Both the position numbers and the translations under genes were made by a program. From NCBI GenBank assembly GCA_950295325.1, contig OX485807.1, forward strand, positions 47,958,440-48,022,439: 64,000 nt of DNA, written 5' to 3'. The notes beneath the pieces are model-generated. The model saw nothing but the letters and a program-made list of their open reading frames with translations, was not told the DNA's origin and searched no databases. Each line of letters begins with the position of its first letter. The first letter of the stretch is position 1. This DNA is from Polytrichum commune. Taxonomy: Eukaryota > Streptophyta > Polytrichopsida > Polytrichales > Polytrichaceae. Below, one piece after another: positions 1 to 11,503 of the stretch.

Positions 1-839
1 CCACATACGAAGTCACTTTAGGAAATGCAACCAAAAAGTTCTAATTGTGAAGCCATCACTCAGTATTCGTACTTGAAGTTCGTTGATATTTGTTTAAGAT
101 ACTCAAGCCTACTGGGCCCATACTAGGCCATGGCATGCCCACCAATTAGATCTAATCCATGCATGGCACCACATGTTGGGTATGGTCCCATTGCATAGAT
201 GGAAACTCTGCATGATCACAAATTCTTGGCCTACTGGTGCATGTGATTGTTCCTTGACAAATTCGACAAAGGATGGGGTGCTCGTACACTCATTTGCCAA
301 AGAGCGGGTGACAAGGTTACACGGTCCCCATATTCCTCACTCAATGAAGGAGTGGCCTTGAGGCGACTGTAATATGCTACAAGTTGTAGTTAATTAGCTC
401 TTAAGCTCATAACCTAATTGATTGTCCCTCCAGCCATTTTGCAAGGGAGTCGTTGGCTCTTGCCATTGCAACCAGTGGCCTTTGGTTCGTGGTTTCTTCA
501 TGTTACTTGGATAAAACTATATTCCCATTTTGTATATGTGTACATATGCCTCACATTGTTGTGTGGATCTTTTCCAAGCCTCTCTCCTAAGCCTGGCTTG
601 GGGTGAATAAATTATCTGGTGAGATGTATATTTCTGCTTTATCGATGGAAATCAGCATTTGATATCACCCCAAAAGAACGTTTTTAAATAGTAAATTACT
701 CTTTTTGGGGGGAAAAAACTTCAAAGAAACTACTCACTGCAAATTAAGTTTTTTTTCCATAAGTCATTGATACCATGTACCCCAATTGACTGTCGTTACC
801 ATTATCTGATGCATTCGGTGAAGAGGTTTGATCACTTAC
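1..839. other. Non-coding stretch, expected site of missing GDSL exons
   Basis: This lies downstream (minus-strand sense) of the second GDSL exon. The GT donor at 839-838 requires a further exon, but in none of the three minus frames do I see the later GDSL blocks (the glycine-rich block around GxND, or the C-terminal DxxH). Either the next intron runs beyond the window or the gene is truncated. Nothing else is recognisable. Confidence 0.5.
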
Positions 840-1957
840 AGTTCCAGAATTGGTTGTGTTGAGAAGGCCACTCCCAGCAGACGCGAAGTTGATTCCCCTG
901 GTGAAGGACGCATTAGGTTGCAGAAATGGTGGTGCAAATGGGAGTTTCAATGCTTGAGCTGCACAAAAAATTCATCACGAAGTTTGGTCAGACTTAGCCT
1001 GGACTCACCCTTTTTTCTTTCAACGAAACTGCGGCGGCCATGTCAATTCCATGGCATCCAATGACCTCAACCTTCCATAATGACACCCACTCATCGCCCT
1101 CTTCAATCAGCTGCGATCGCAACCGAACTAGACTCAGAGGATTGAATATATGTTAGGGCTCCTTACAGTAGAGCTCGAGTGAAGAGCTCCAGCTTGCAGT
1201 TTTTAGGAGTTTGATACTTGGAGTTGACAAGCTTTCATCCAAAGCCCAAACTATTGAGACCCTGACCGAGCTTCACCAAGCTTCAAGAAAGTGTAAAGTG
1301 GTGATGCTCAAATTGAGATACCAAGGGATGAATGACATTACACAAAGGAGCACTCATGGCTAGCCAAAGTATGGTTGAAAATCCAATGGCTTGGGGTCCA
1401 CAAAACATGAGCTCGAGCTCTCAACAATTCTTGAACTACCTCGTAAAGGTAGCTAACGAATAGGATTTTGACCGAGAGCTTGTCGTAATGATACTCCATG
1501 GGATCCATCAACCTGGCATCTAAACGTTGGAAGGCTGGTAAAAAATTCAAGTTCTCAAGTCGAGAGCTCATGTGTAAAGTGGATTTGAGTGAACAAGCAT
1601 GCGTTTGAGGCTTCTAGCCAATGAGAAGGCTCCATTTGAAAGCTCTCAACTCGAGCTCTAGTATGAAGGGGGCCTGAGTATGAAGGGCCAAGGCATCTTA
1701 CCAACGAAGTCCCCCATGTTGCGCCCATCGCTGAACCGTCCCGTGGGTTTGTGGAAGAAAGTCTCCCCATACGGTGGGAAGTTAGCCTTCGCAGTTGCAT
1801 TCGGGAAGAAGTTGTTGGTGCCCACGTCTAGTAAAGAGTCTCCAAACACAAAGTACCCAGGCACCTTATGTTCCCTGTAAGCACGTCCCTCGACAAAAAG
1901 AGCTGGACCTAGCAAACAAAGTGCCAGAGCTAGCCCAGAGACCAACCTAAAATCCAT
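840..1957 (-). CDS. GDSL esterase/lipase, GLIP-like, first two exons
   Basis: This is the N-terminal part of a plant GDSL-type (SGNH) serine esterase/lipase, a family of mostly secreted lipid and cutin-type hydrolases. Exon 1 is 1957-1702 and starts at an ATG; an in-frame GTG upstream is ignored. It encodes a hydrophobic signal peptide (LVSGLALALCLLGPALF) and block I, FVFGDSLLDVGTNN, with the nucleophile serine. FPPYGETFF and PTGRFSDGRNMGDFV follow. It ends GTTG|GTAAGA. Exon 2 (958-840) follows an acceptor TGTGCAG and continues in frame: AQALKLPFAPPFLQPN, then GINFASAGSGLL, the second conserved block. It ends at GGAACT|GTAAGT. Seen exons give about 124 residues of an expected 350 or more. Exons with the catalytic Asp and His are not in view. 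A tandem array lies directly upstream. Substrate is unknown. Confidence 0.9.
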
Positions 1958-1969
1958 GTCCACCACCTG

Positions 1970-2690
1970 ATGATGCTCACCAACACTCCTGAATCCTCCA
2001 AATCTTCAACTCCAGGAATGATTACCTTCCAATCAGCCCTTTCAACCGAAAATCTCCACCAGTAGTAATGCACCTTCCAGAGAACTAACTACAACAACCT
2101 CAATAAATAGCCTCCAGCTCCAGCACATTCACTTTTTGATGTAATTGGGGTCCCCAATGTAAACGCCTTATGACCACAAATTCCCACTAATTCTCCACAA
2201 TCCTCCAAACATTCAACTCCATCAATTTTCACCTTCCAATCAACCCTTGAATCCAGAATCTCCACCTCTAGTAATGCACCTTGCAGAACCAACTGCACCA
2301 ACCGAAGAGATATCCTCCAGCTCCAGCACACTTGACACTTGTTGACACAATTGGGTCCCAAGTGGAAACCCCTAATGCACACCGATGCCCACCAACACTC
2401 CTTCAATCCTCCAAATATTCAACTCCAGTAATTGTAACCTTCCAATCAACCCTTCGAACACAAAATCTCCACCATTAATACTGCACCTTGCAGAACTAAC
2501 TGCAACAACCCCAAGAGATAATCCTCCAGCTCCACCACAGCCACTTGTTGATGCAAATGGGCTCCAAAAGTAGACTCCTTATGCACACAGATGGTGCATG
2601 ACTTCCGATCAACCCTCTGAGCTTCAAAACTCAACCCACACCTTGCAGATTCAACTGCAACAAGATTCAACTGCAACAACCCGAGAATGA
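1970..2690. repeat. Tandem array, about 205-bp unit, upstream of the GDSL gene
   Basis: The word ACCTTCCAATCA recurs at 2024, 2231 and 2437 (spacing 207 and 206), with a shortened, degenerate fourth unit near 2600. Each unit also repeats a CTCCAGCTCCA segment and an ATGCACCTTGCAGAA-type segment. The array starts within about 15 bp of the GDSL start codon and lies entirely on its 5' side, so it occupies the likely promoter and 5' UTR. Divergence between units shows it is not very recent. Confidence 0.85.
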
Positions 2691-3423
2691 TCCTCCTGCA
2701 GCAGCTCTGATGATTCTGCTGCCCAGTTGCATGCAGTTTCGATGCTGTATGGAGCCAAGGATTCTGTCTATGTGAAATTTTGTCATGTGTGAAATGCTTG
2801 GCGCATTCTTATAACGTACTAATGTAGCTTGGCATGACTGAAGTTGGGGGGGAAGGTGCCACGGTGGGGAAGGAAGGTGGCAGCTAGCTTGGCTTCGGTC
2901 GACGACGTTGCCGCGTCGACTATAGGCGGCACCATAGACTGGGAAACACAACCAAACAGTCGCCAAGGACTCAGGGCCAAGTTCCATGTGCCGTTCCCCG
3001 TCTGTTTTTTAAATGGGTGAGAAACGGGTGACATCATCCAAAAAATGGGTGATGTCAACCATTTTATGGAGGGGTACTTCTATGTGGGCTGCCGGTTTAT
3101 TTCGATTTCCTACTTTCTCACTAAATTTGGTGAGTGACAAGATATGACACTTTATGAAGGTCATTGGCAGTGAAGGTCATCATCATTTAACTTTTCATAT
3201 TTGATTTGCACATCAATTTCCATACATTTATTGAATGAATTCCAAATTATGTGTTGTTGATATGTGTAGGTTGGTACTACTGTCATCTATGGAAATATGT
3301 AAATATATATATAGTGTTGAAATTGTCATTGTACATTGTTTATTAGTGATTTTAATTGTGATACCTAAATGATACCAAAATAGTCTTTTAAATATTTCAT
3401 GAGTGTTTCCTTTGGTTTGTTTG

Positions 3424-3458
<35 letters not shown>

Positions 3459-5643
3459 AGATCTAGATTCTAAAAACATCATAAAATACACGTTCCCTAA
3501 GAGTACTCCTCAAAAGAAAGGACTTGAAGAACAAAGTGGCCAATCCGGTCACCGGAGCTTTCTAACCGGCACATGTCCTTCTTGTGACCATTAGGACCGC
3601 CGGTCCTTTGACACCCGTTCTTGCACAACACAAAATGTGGGAGACCCATCCATGGGGGGTACCGGTCCTTGGGTGAGAGGGATGGGCACATGGCACCACC
3701 CTCTTTTCACTGGCCCACGCATTTATTTTTAAAAAAAACGGACCGGGACCGGCACATGGAACTTGGCCCTTAGTTGTGCCATAGATTCATAATGGAAACC
3801 CACCCTACGAACTGTCAGTCTAGACTCTAACACTAGAAGAAAACTTGTCCATTACCACCACAACAACCACAACTTCAAATGTTTGTATTTCATGTTCACC
3901 AACCAGCATACTTGTATAGTTTCGTGATCACACGGCCCGCCGTGTTTAGCATTCGGACAATGGGCTCACAGTCATGCCGGTACATTGTACGGGCGTAATT
4001 TTTCTTTTTCTTTCTTCTTCTATAGTTTCGTGATCTAGTGAATGTCATATTGGCGGTCGGAATTGTCCAAAAGTCAGGCGTAAATCTAAATATACTTAAA
4101 TCCTAGTTGATTTCATCCTCACGGTTTCAAGGTTTTGCTAGTTTTTATAATTTTGATTTTGCAATTTATTATCGATGAAGAGTCACTACTACAGTACATC
4201 AAAATTATGATAGCAGACAAATATTGATATTTCCAGTGAGTGTTTCAAGGTGGGAGAATCTTTGTAAACCTGAGTCATTATTTGTGTCAACACCATTCTA
4301 ACCATATTGATAATGAGGCAATTTTACTTAGGTATGAAGTTTCTTGAATGGTATATGGACCCAAATGCTATCTGAAGCAAAAATATCCTCAAATATCCAT
4401 ACCCTAACGGTATCAAAAGTTGTGAAATTTGGATTATAGATACCCAAATGACATTTTTTTTTAAGGATGATACCAATTCAATAGTGGTAGACAAGTGTGT
4501 AATTTGAATACTTTCTCTCAACACCAGCTCTTTTAAGATATGAAATATGCAATTAATGTGAGAAAATTAGCATAATCAAAGCATGACCGTAGCCATTTGC
4601 CTCATAATTTTTGGAGCTCATATTGTATGAATATCTTATTCTTTATTAGAGTAAATATTCTTGAGGTCAACAAATGACCATATAGCTCCCCAACCCCTGC
4701 TAATCATGTTAACTATTTAGTCTATCGCAGTTTGAGCATGTAGTCCAACATTTTTACACATGTTGGATTTAGGCATGTTTACTTTATCGTTAATATTAAT
4801 GAAGGTATAAAGTGTGGCAAAGATTCTTGATAGAAACATACCCTAAGAACAATTTAACTTAGTGAAACAAAGTGAAACAAAGTGGCAAACAGTCGAGTCA
4901 ACGTTGGAAACAAACAACGCCACATTAGGCCCTCCCTAGAACGCAAGTTAAGAACAATTCAGTGAAACGACACAGTCAACGGGTGAGTCAACATTGGAGT
5001 CGATAAGGGCAAGGGAAGGGAAGTTGCACACCTTTTGTCAACCTTGACAAAGCTTTTGTTTGTTGGGATTAGGGAGGCATATTCCAAAACCAACACTATG
5101 TACTTATGTCATACATTTGAGGTTTTCAAATGCACAACTTTGGGACATACTACGTGGTTTAGGTTTGGTATGATTTTTTGGGGATACGTACTTTTGAATA
5201 AGGTATGTGGGTCTTCCATGGTCATATTTTGTAACTAGACAACTAGTATTGAACTTGGTGTGTGGTTAGGTATGCATCTAATGAACGGACCTTAAAACAG
5301 ACATGTGTTTTAAAAGAAGTCATGAAGTGATTGGACTACATACTTAAAATTGGTTCACCAATCTAGGCTCAATATTCAACAATGATTGGAGCTAAATTGG
5401 CATATTCAAACCCAATTTGTAGTCACCCAATTTATGACACATGTAAATACAATGTTGGTTTTTGGATTCAATATGACATAACATTATTCAGCTAACTTTG
5501 TGCATTGGGCGGGGTGGGGAATGAGCCACATTCTCTTTGGAATTATACTATGTTTATTCTCACAGCATAGCACCACACTGGCAAATTCGAATTGGAAGAC
5601 TTGGGTGAAGAGTACTAATATTGTTAGAATGAATTGGTTGCTC
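2691..5643. other. Gene-free stretch with a TA microsatellite and a CCGG-rich patch
   Basis: No coding pattern is recognisable. A GC-richer patch lies at 2850-3060. A (TA)n microsatellite lies at 3427-3454. Between 3545 and 3755 the words CCGGT/ACCGG occur at least seven times, far denser than in the AT-rich surroundings. The rest is AT-rich, low-complexity plant intergenic DNA. Confidence 0.5.
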
Positions 5644-5980
5644 GGGGGGGGGGCAGTGTGTTAAAAAGTTAAGGATGTAGGTGCGAACAACCACTATTTT
5701 ATAGGGGGGTATTACTTTCAATTCTCTTCTTTTTTTCACATGCTATCATTATGTGATTTTCTACTTTGGGTTAATAGAAAAATGGCTTGCATTACTTATA
5801 ATTCCAGATTACCTATTATTCCATACCCTATAGTACTTTAAAAATGCCCAGTGCCATTTTTGATACCCTATATTACTCTTAAGTCCAATTATAATTTTTT
5901 GCCCCCATGTTTTTAAAATACCCTATCATTTGTTCGCACGTATATTGCTACTCCAACCAATGACTACCCCCCCCCCCCCC
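5644..5980. mobile_element. MITE-like element ending in G and C homopolymers, copy 1
   Basis: This is a 337-bp non-coding unit beginning with a run of 10 G and ending with a run of 14 C. Inside each end is an inverted word GTGCGAACAA. The interior repeats TACCCTATA-type words (TACCCTATAGTACTTT, TACCCTATATTACTC, TACCCTATCATTT). A near-full copy in the opposite orientation lies at 16151-16487, which defines the boundaries. The ends behave like terminal inverted repeats of a non-autonomous DNA element; the mobilising enzyme is unknown. Confidence 0.75.
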
Positions 5981-6989
5981 GAGATTGGTTGATAGCAACT
6001 AACTAATGTTATGGATGGTTTTGGGCATATTTTTGTATATTAAGTAGCATAAACTTTTCCTTGATTCATAAAAGGCGTGCGATATAATCTTGATAACATC
6101 ATCAACACTTTGTTTGGCTTCTCAATGAAAACGCACCCAAATAAGAACGGCAAAAGAATGGGTGCAATAAGCTACACTAAATAATATATTTAGTGTCACT
6201 TACTATTTAGAGTTACACAATGCTATATTTTTCAAACTAGTGGTGTAATTTTGTTACCAAATAAAGACGTTAATATTCTTTAAATGTTCAAACAACCAAT
6301 TTTACTTTTTGTTGCCAAAAAAGAGAGTTAAACACGTAAATAGGTACTATAGCATTGCATAATTCCAAAGATTGAGTGATACTAAATATAACATTTAGTG
6401 TAACTGACCGGTGAATTAACACACGATGGAGAACGTGGAGCAAAAGCACACAGGAATCTCCACTCGCACACCTTTCGACAACCGGGCTCGGAATTATATA
6501 TTCGCGTCCATGAAAGGGGGAGCTTTCTCACATTGTTGATTCGACATGTGTCATTTGGGACCCTTCAAAAAAAACCATGTTTTGTATGTAATGCCCGTGC
6601 CAAATTGACCATTTTTGACACAAAATGTGATGGTTTTGATATGTTCCCTACTAATTGTGTTTTCTCGATTGACAATCTATTTATTCTTCAAAGACAGAAA
6701 AAAAAAAAAACAAATCAAAACGAAGAGAGGGAAGTTGGATTGTGCATGTTGCAAAGTAATGTTCGAATCCCTTGGGACAACCCGACAACGAATGGGAATT
6801 TATTTCATATTTGCATTTCAAAAATGATATTATTATGAAGTCTATGATGTCGTAACACATGACGTACTTTTTGAAAGAAAGAAAAAGAAAAGGAAACGTC
6901 AATAGATTTGCACATTGACATGTGATGTTTGTTCACCATCTTGTTTTCAAGTCTATGTGGATTTGGGGTGGAGGTGGTTTAATGCCCAC
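5981..6989. other. AT-rich intergenic DNA, nothing recognised
   Basis: There is an A homopolymer at about 6700-6711 and no coding or repeat structure that I could support. Confidence 0.4.
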
Positions 6990-9900
6990 AGTTAGTAGAT
7001 GGGCCAATATTTAGTTGGTTTTTTAAATAACTTAAATGGTTGTTAAATTAGGGTTAGTGGTTTGCGTGTTTATGGGAGTGGGATGGGGGCTTGTTTCGTC
7101 TCTAATTTTTGCTTATTAAGGATGATGTGTGTAAGGTAGTGAATGGAGATTTGTAAGAAGGTATCCATGAGTTTGTGAACTTTATTGGTAGGGATTTTAA
7201 GGTCTAGGTGGGTTTTGGTAGTAGTTTTATGTACGGTGCCTCTTATGCATGCTATTATAAGTATTGGGGGTACAACAATTGTTATAGCATTATTGTATTA
7301 TTGTTGTTTGTGGGATGTCATATTTTTCTAGTTTTCTCGAGGTGGCTGCTTGAGGGAATTTGTCATTACAATATATGAATTCAATAAAATGTACTTTTAA
7401 GTTGGGGTGGGGTGTGAATGGGGGTTTGTCAATGGGTGTTGTGCCAATAATGCATAGTATATCCAATTGCAGTTTGGCATGGCTTTACACCTTGGGAGGT
7501 AGCATGTGCATGGAAGGAGCCATGATGGTATTGTATTCTCTGACATATGGTTTTGGATTTTGCCAGCGTTTATGAGTGTGAGGCATCTCTGTGGTGGGGT
7601 GAGCTAAGTAGAGTGGCGGCTAGTATGTGGACTACTTTAGAATGTCTATTTGTGTGTAGATTGTTTATGTGTTGGTTTATACAACATGATAGGAGGTGCA
7701 AACATGTATTGTTTTCTTTTAAAGGAGAAATGTTGCATATTGTAGAAATATCCTATTTTGAGTACGTGTTTTTTTAGTAGTTTCCCATGTCTGTGTTGCC
7801 ATATTGGATTTTGAGGAGGTGGGTGATTTGTGAGTCTGTGAGCCAAGGTGCCTTCCAAAAGAGGTTGGACCATTTTAGATGGATGTCTTGAGTGGATAGC
7901 ATTTTTGCTATGTTTGGTATTGTGTTCGTGGCGTGTGATACTAGGGTTGTTTTTTTATTCATTTTCTATGTAGTTTTTAAATTTTATAACTGAGCCGTTA
8001 TGTTGGGTTGAGGTGTGTGTGTGTGGGGGGGGGGAGGGCAATATGGTGTTTGATGCCCAATGTGGTGGAAGGAGTTTTTTAGATTTGGGGTTTTAGTCCT
8101 CCTTGTTTGGCAAGTTTATCAGCTTCGTCACTACCTCAAATAGTTGTGTGTGCTCTAACTTTTTTTTTAATGGTGGTGTTATGGGTTGAGGTTTTATTGG
8201 CATATAAAATGTGTGTGATGAAAAGCTTGCCCAGGTGGTTATGTTGTGAGGATGGGTGCCTTATGTGATTTAGGAGATGATATATGTTCTTGAGGCTATC
8301 AATGAAGATGAATGCGTTTGTGGTGAGTGTTTTAGTATGTTCTATTGCAAGTAGGAGCACGTATAGTTCCACTCTCAAGATATTTGTCAGCATTATCAAT
8401 GTAGGTAACATTAAAGACCGCACACATGTTGTGGGGTCATCCATGGGGAATCCAAAAGTAGAATTGACCACTTTATGTATATGTATGTGTTGGAGAGCCA
8501 TTTGTCTATATAGGATTTTGTATTTTTTGCATGGGAGATGAGGGCACTTACGTATTCTTTCTATGTAGTTTTTCAGGTTGCGGATTGAGCCATCATGTTG
8601 TGTGGATATCGGGGGGATAGATGGCCAATATGGTGTATGATGATAGATGAGGTGGAAAGGGTCTCTACAATGCAGGGTTGTTTTGCTCCATTTTATCAAC
8701 CTCATCGTTTCCAACAATGTTGGTGTGGGCTTTGACTTTGTGGATGATACTATTGTTGTGGGAGGTTTTTAGCATATTTATTATTTGGGCATGAGGAGCT
8801 TATCTAGGTGGTTATATTGGTAGGATGGATTTCTTATGTGGTTGAGAGGAAGATATATGTTGTTGAGGCTATTTGTGAATATAAATGTATCCCTTGGGAG
8901 TGCTTTGGTGTGTACTGTGGCAATCAGGAGTGTGTATAATTATGCTCTAAGAATATGGGGGTATCCGGGTAGGTGAGAAACAATATTGACTTGTAGTAGT
9001 CCATTGAAAACTCTAGCTATTACAATATTGTCTTTTCCTTCTCCATATGGTGGTGTGAATGACCTGTCTATATTGTAGGATTGGGCAGGTGGGAATCGTG
9101 GGGGGAGGATTGATGTTACGATTGGCATGAAAAAAAAAGGGTGTTGAGTTGGTGGTGGAGGGGGGGGGGGGGGGGAGTGGGCTATGTACCATGCTTTAGG
9201 CATTTTGATGTATGTTATGTTTGTCTAGGGGGTGGGTGTGGTGAGATAGGTGGTGCATGTGGGAAGGAATGTTGCAGGGAGTCGTTGGAGGAAGGTGGGT
9301 ATTTGCGGTGTGGTGGGTGTGTGGAAGTGAGTAGGGGTTCTTTGTTGTTGTAGTATCCAATGAATGCCAATGTTTCAATATATTTTAAAGTAAGGGGTGG
9401 GATGATAACTACATGTGGTTGTTCAAGCATGTTGGTTGGATTGTTTGTCTAATCATCATGTGTGATGGTAATAATTGTAGTGGAGTTGTGATTGGTGTGT
9501 GCGATTAATCTTGCCCATTTGATAATTTTTGGGAGTAGGTCTAGGGTTGTTATATGGGTGTGCCCACATCCTTTCCATTGAATGGAAAATGATGGGCCTA
9601 GTGAGCCAAAAATTACATCACTTTCATATGGGAAGTGGTAATGTGATAATTGCATGGGACGTGTGAGTGAATTAGAGAAGTCAAAGTGTGTGATTTGGAT
9701 GGTTTGTATGAGTTTGTCTAGTATTAAAGATAGAAGTATGTGATATTTATGGATGAGGGGGTGGTGGGTGGTTCATGTCTTGGAAGTGGATTGATGTATC
9801 AATTAATGGGGAGGAGAATTTCCATGGCAAAGTTTTGTATAGGTAGGAAGAGGGTGTGGTTCTTGATGAGTTTTATAGACTAAGTATCTTTACAATAGCC

Positions 9901-11008
9901 ATGTTGACCTTTCAAGTGGTATAGCCGATTGGTAGCTTCCCATGTTGTCGTGTATTTGGGCCAAAGGGGGTGTATTTGTATCGTGGGTGATGTGGCAATG
10001 ATGTCTTTGTCTAAGTTACATTCTTGAGTATGGAGGGTAAGGTGTGGGATGTTGAGGTTGAGGCGAGCATTTTGTTTGTTGTGTGATTGTTGGGGTTTTA
10101 GGCTATTGAGTAAATTTTGTGTCTTGTTGTTTCAATTTTGTGTGAGTTTTGTGACGAGTAGTAAGTTGTGTTGTAGAGGATGGTGTCAGGATTTAAGAGT
10201 TGTGTTTGTGTGATCCATTTGGAATGGTTGATGTGTGGGGATTGCCAATGGCAATGAAAATTATGTGAACGTTGTTTGGCTCCCATTTGCCATTTTTGTG
10301 TGTGGATTTAAAGCTATAGATGTATGAGATGGGGGTGCCTAGGGGTTGTGTGGTTGTGTTATATCTTGGGTGTGGGGTAGAGTTTGGGTTTGTGGCAAGT
10401 GATGAAGGCAATGGTGTGTGTTGTGTGGGGGGTGGTGTGTGGTATGTGTTTGGTGGGAACATGGCAATGGTTTGTAAAAGTGCACTTTTAAGAATTCTAT
10501 ATTTAGTATGGTACTTATCTTGGAGTTTTTTTGATGTTGAGTATGCATGTGTTGGTGCAATCTTGCATTTTTGGGAGGTTTGTGTAGTGGTTATTTGTTG
10601 GGCTTCCGCCTTGGCACTTTTTGCCATGTTAGCTATGATGTCCAACCAATTTTGTATTTTCAGTGGGTCAAAAGTGGTGGTTGGCGGGGTTACGTTGTGA
10701 GTATTTGAATTTTTTGAATTTTTTGAATTTATGTTGTGGATGTGCCAATTAGGGGTATTGGGAGTGTGGTGGCTCTAAAGGTTTTTTTATGAGATGGTAG
10801 GTGTTGAGTTGTTTTTCCCATTATTTTTGTAGTTTACATGGTAGGAAGCCCCTTGACATTTTGTTTATCTTGCACATTCACTTATTGAGCTTATGATGGT
10901 TTGTATTTTCTTTTGTGCTTCTATCCATTTTTCGGAGGTGAGAAGAGTGGCTTCTTGTAGTAGTTTGGTAAGTTGTTGGATGTTGATGAATTTTAGTTCA
11001 TTGAATGT
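6990..11008 (-). mobile_element. Decayed LINE-type retrotransposon, 3' part (RNase H and C-terminal tail)
   Basis: The plus strand is strongly G/T-rich, so the coding (minus) strand is C/A-rich. Minus-strand translation at 8136-8717 shows RNase H motifs: RVELYVLLLAIEHT (Glu block), FIFIDSLKNIYHLL (Asp block), and KVRAHTTI followed after a stop by SDEADKLAKQGG (last Asp block). Further on, at about 7560-7960, a broken frame keeps the tail pattern QITHLLKIQYGNTDMGN, then Cys residues and TNRH, as in RNase H-bearing LINE polyproteins of plants. Many stops and frameshifts make it dead. The RNase H-tail segment occurs twice in tandem. The 25-kb element is inserted at its upper edge; the same skewed sequence resumes at 35971. 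Confidence 0.65.
7985..9010 (-). repeat. Tandem duplication of the LINE RNase H segment
   Basis: Two diverged copies, about 7985-8560 and 8580-9010, share CAATATGGTG, AGGTGGTTAT, GATATATGTT, TTGAGGCTAT and CTC(A/T)AGA-type words in the same order, with an offset of about 570-600 bp. Each contains a version of the RNase H coding region. This may be a duplication inside one element or two nested insertions. Confidence 0.6.
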
Positions 11009-11043
11009 AATGGGGATATTAACTAAAATGAGACAAATGGTCC
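11009..11043 (+). repeat. Left terminal inverted repeat of the giant element
   Basis: This 35-bp sequence is inverted at 35936-35970. Positions 11009-11032 match exactly. Directly inside, at about 11058-11078, are two GGGAACG words separated by TGAT; the right end has the equivalent pair. Confidence 0.85.
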
Positions 11044-11503
11044 GCTCATTTTAATGTGGGGAACGTGATGGGAACGCAATGATTGATTTTTTTGTACGAG
11101 AGAATACCCGTAGAGGTTTTAGCCTCCACAAACCAAGTGTTCCAATGAAACCGGGCAAACAATCAATTGTAATATGGAGGATCCCATCAAGGAAGACAAA
11201 AGGATTGTGCCTACACTCCATGGGTGAACACCCGTGGACTATTAAACATTGGACGACATTGGACGACTCCCACATATTAAACATGTTGGCTAATATGACA
11301 ATGCACATGAAAATTCACAAAAAAAGATGCCTTTAAAAGTGGTAGTTTGAACATCCGTGGGACAAATGTCAATGTCTACGGCTCTCTAATTAATGCTCAC
11401 AAAATTAAAATTGAGCTCCAAACATGCTAGATGGTGTCAACCATCTAGCCCACCCATGAGAGTCCACCCGTAGATACCCAGGAATGAGCAAGGCAACTTT
11501 AAT
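11044..11503. other. Left subterminal region of the giant element
   Basis: It holds the subterminal GGGAACG pair and one palindrome (11218-11237, where the left-arm CG has become TG). The plus-strand open frame at 11079-11336 runs across the palindrome, has no family resemblance and is probably not a gene. Confidence 0.5.

Noticed and set aside
8940-9430. Pro/His-rich minus-strand frames (PPPPPPP, PHTHHT)
   Set aside because: They arise from the G/T-biased LINE remnant and a G homopolymer. No conserved motif.
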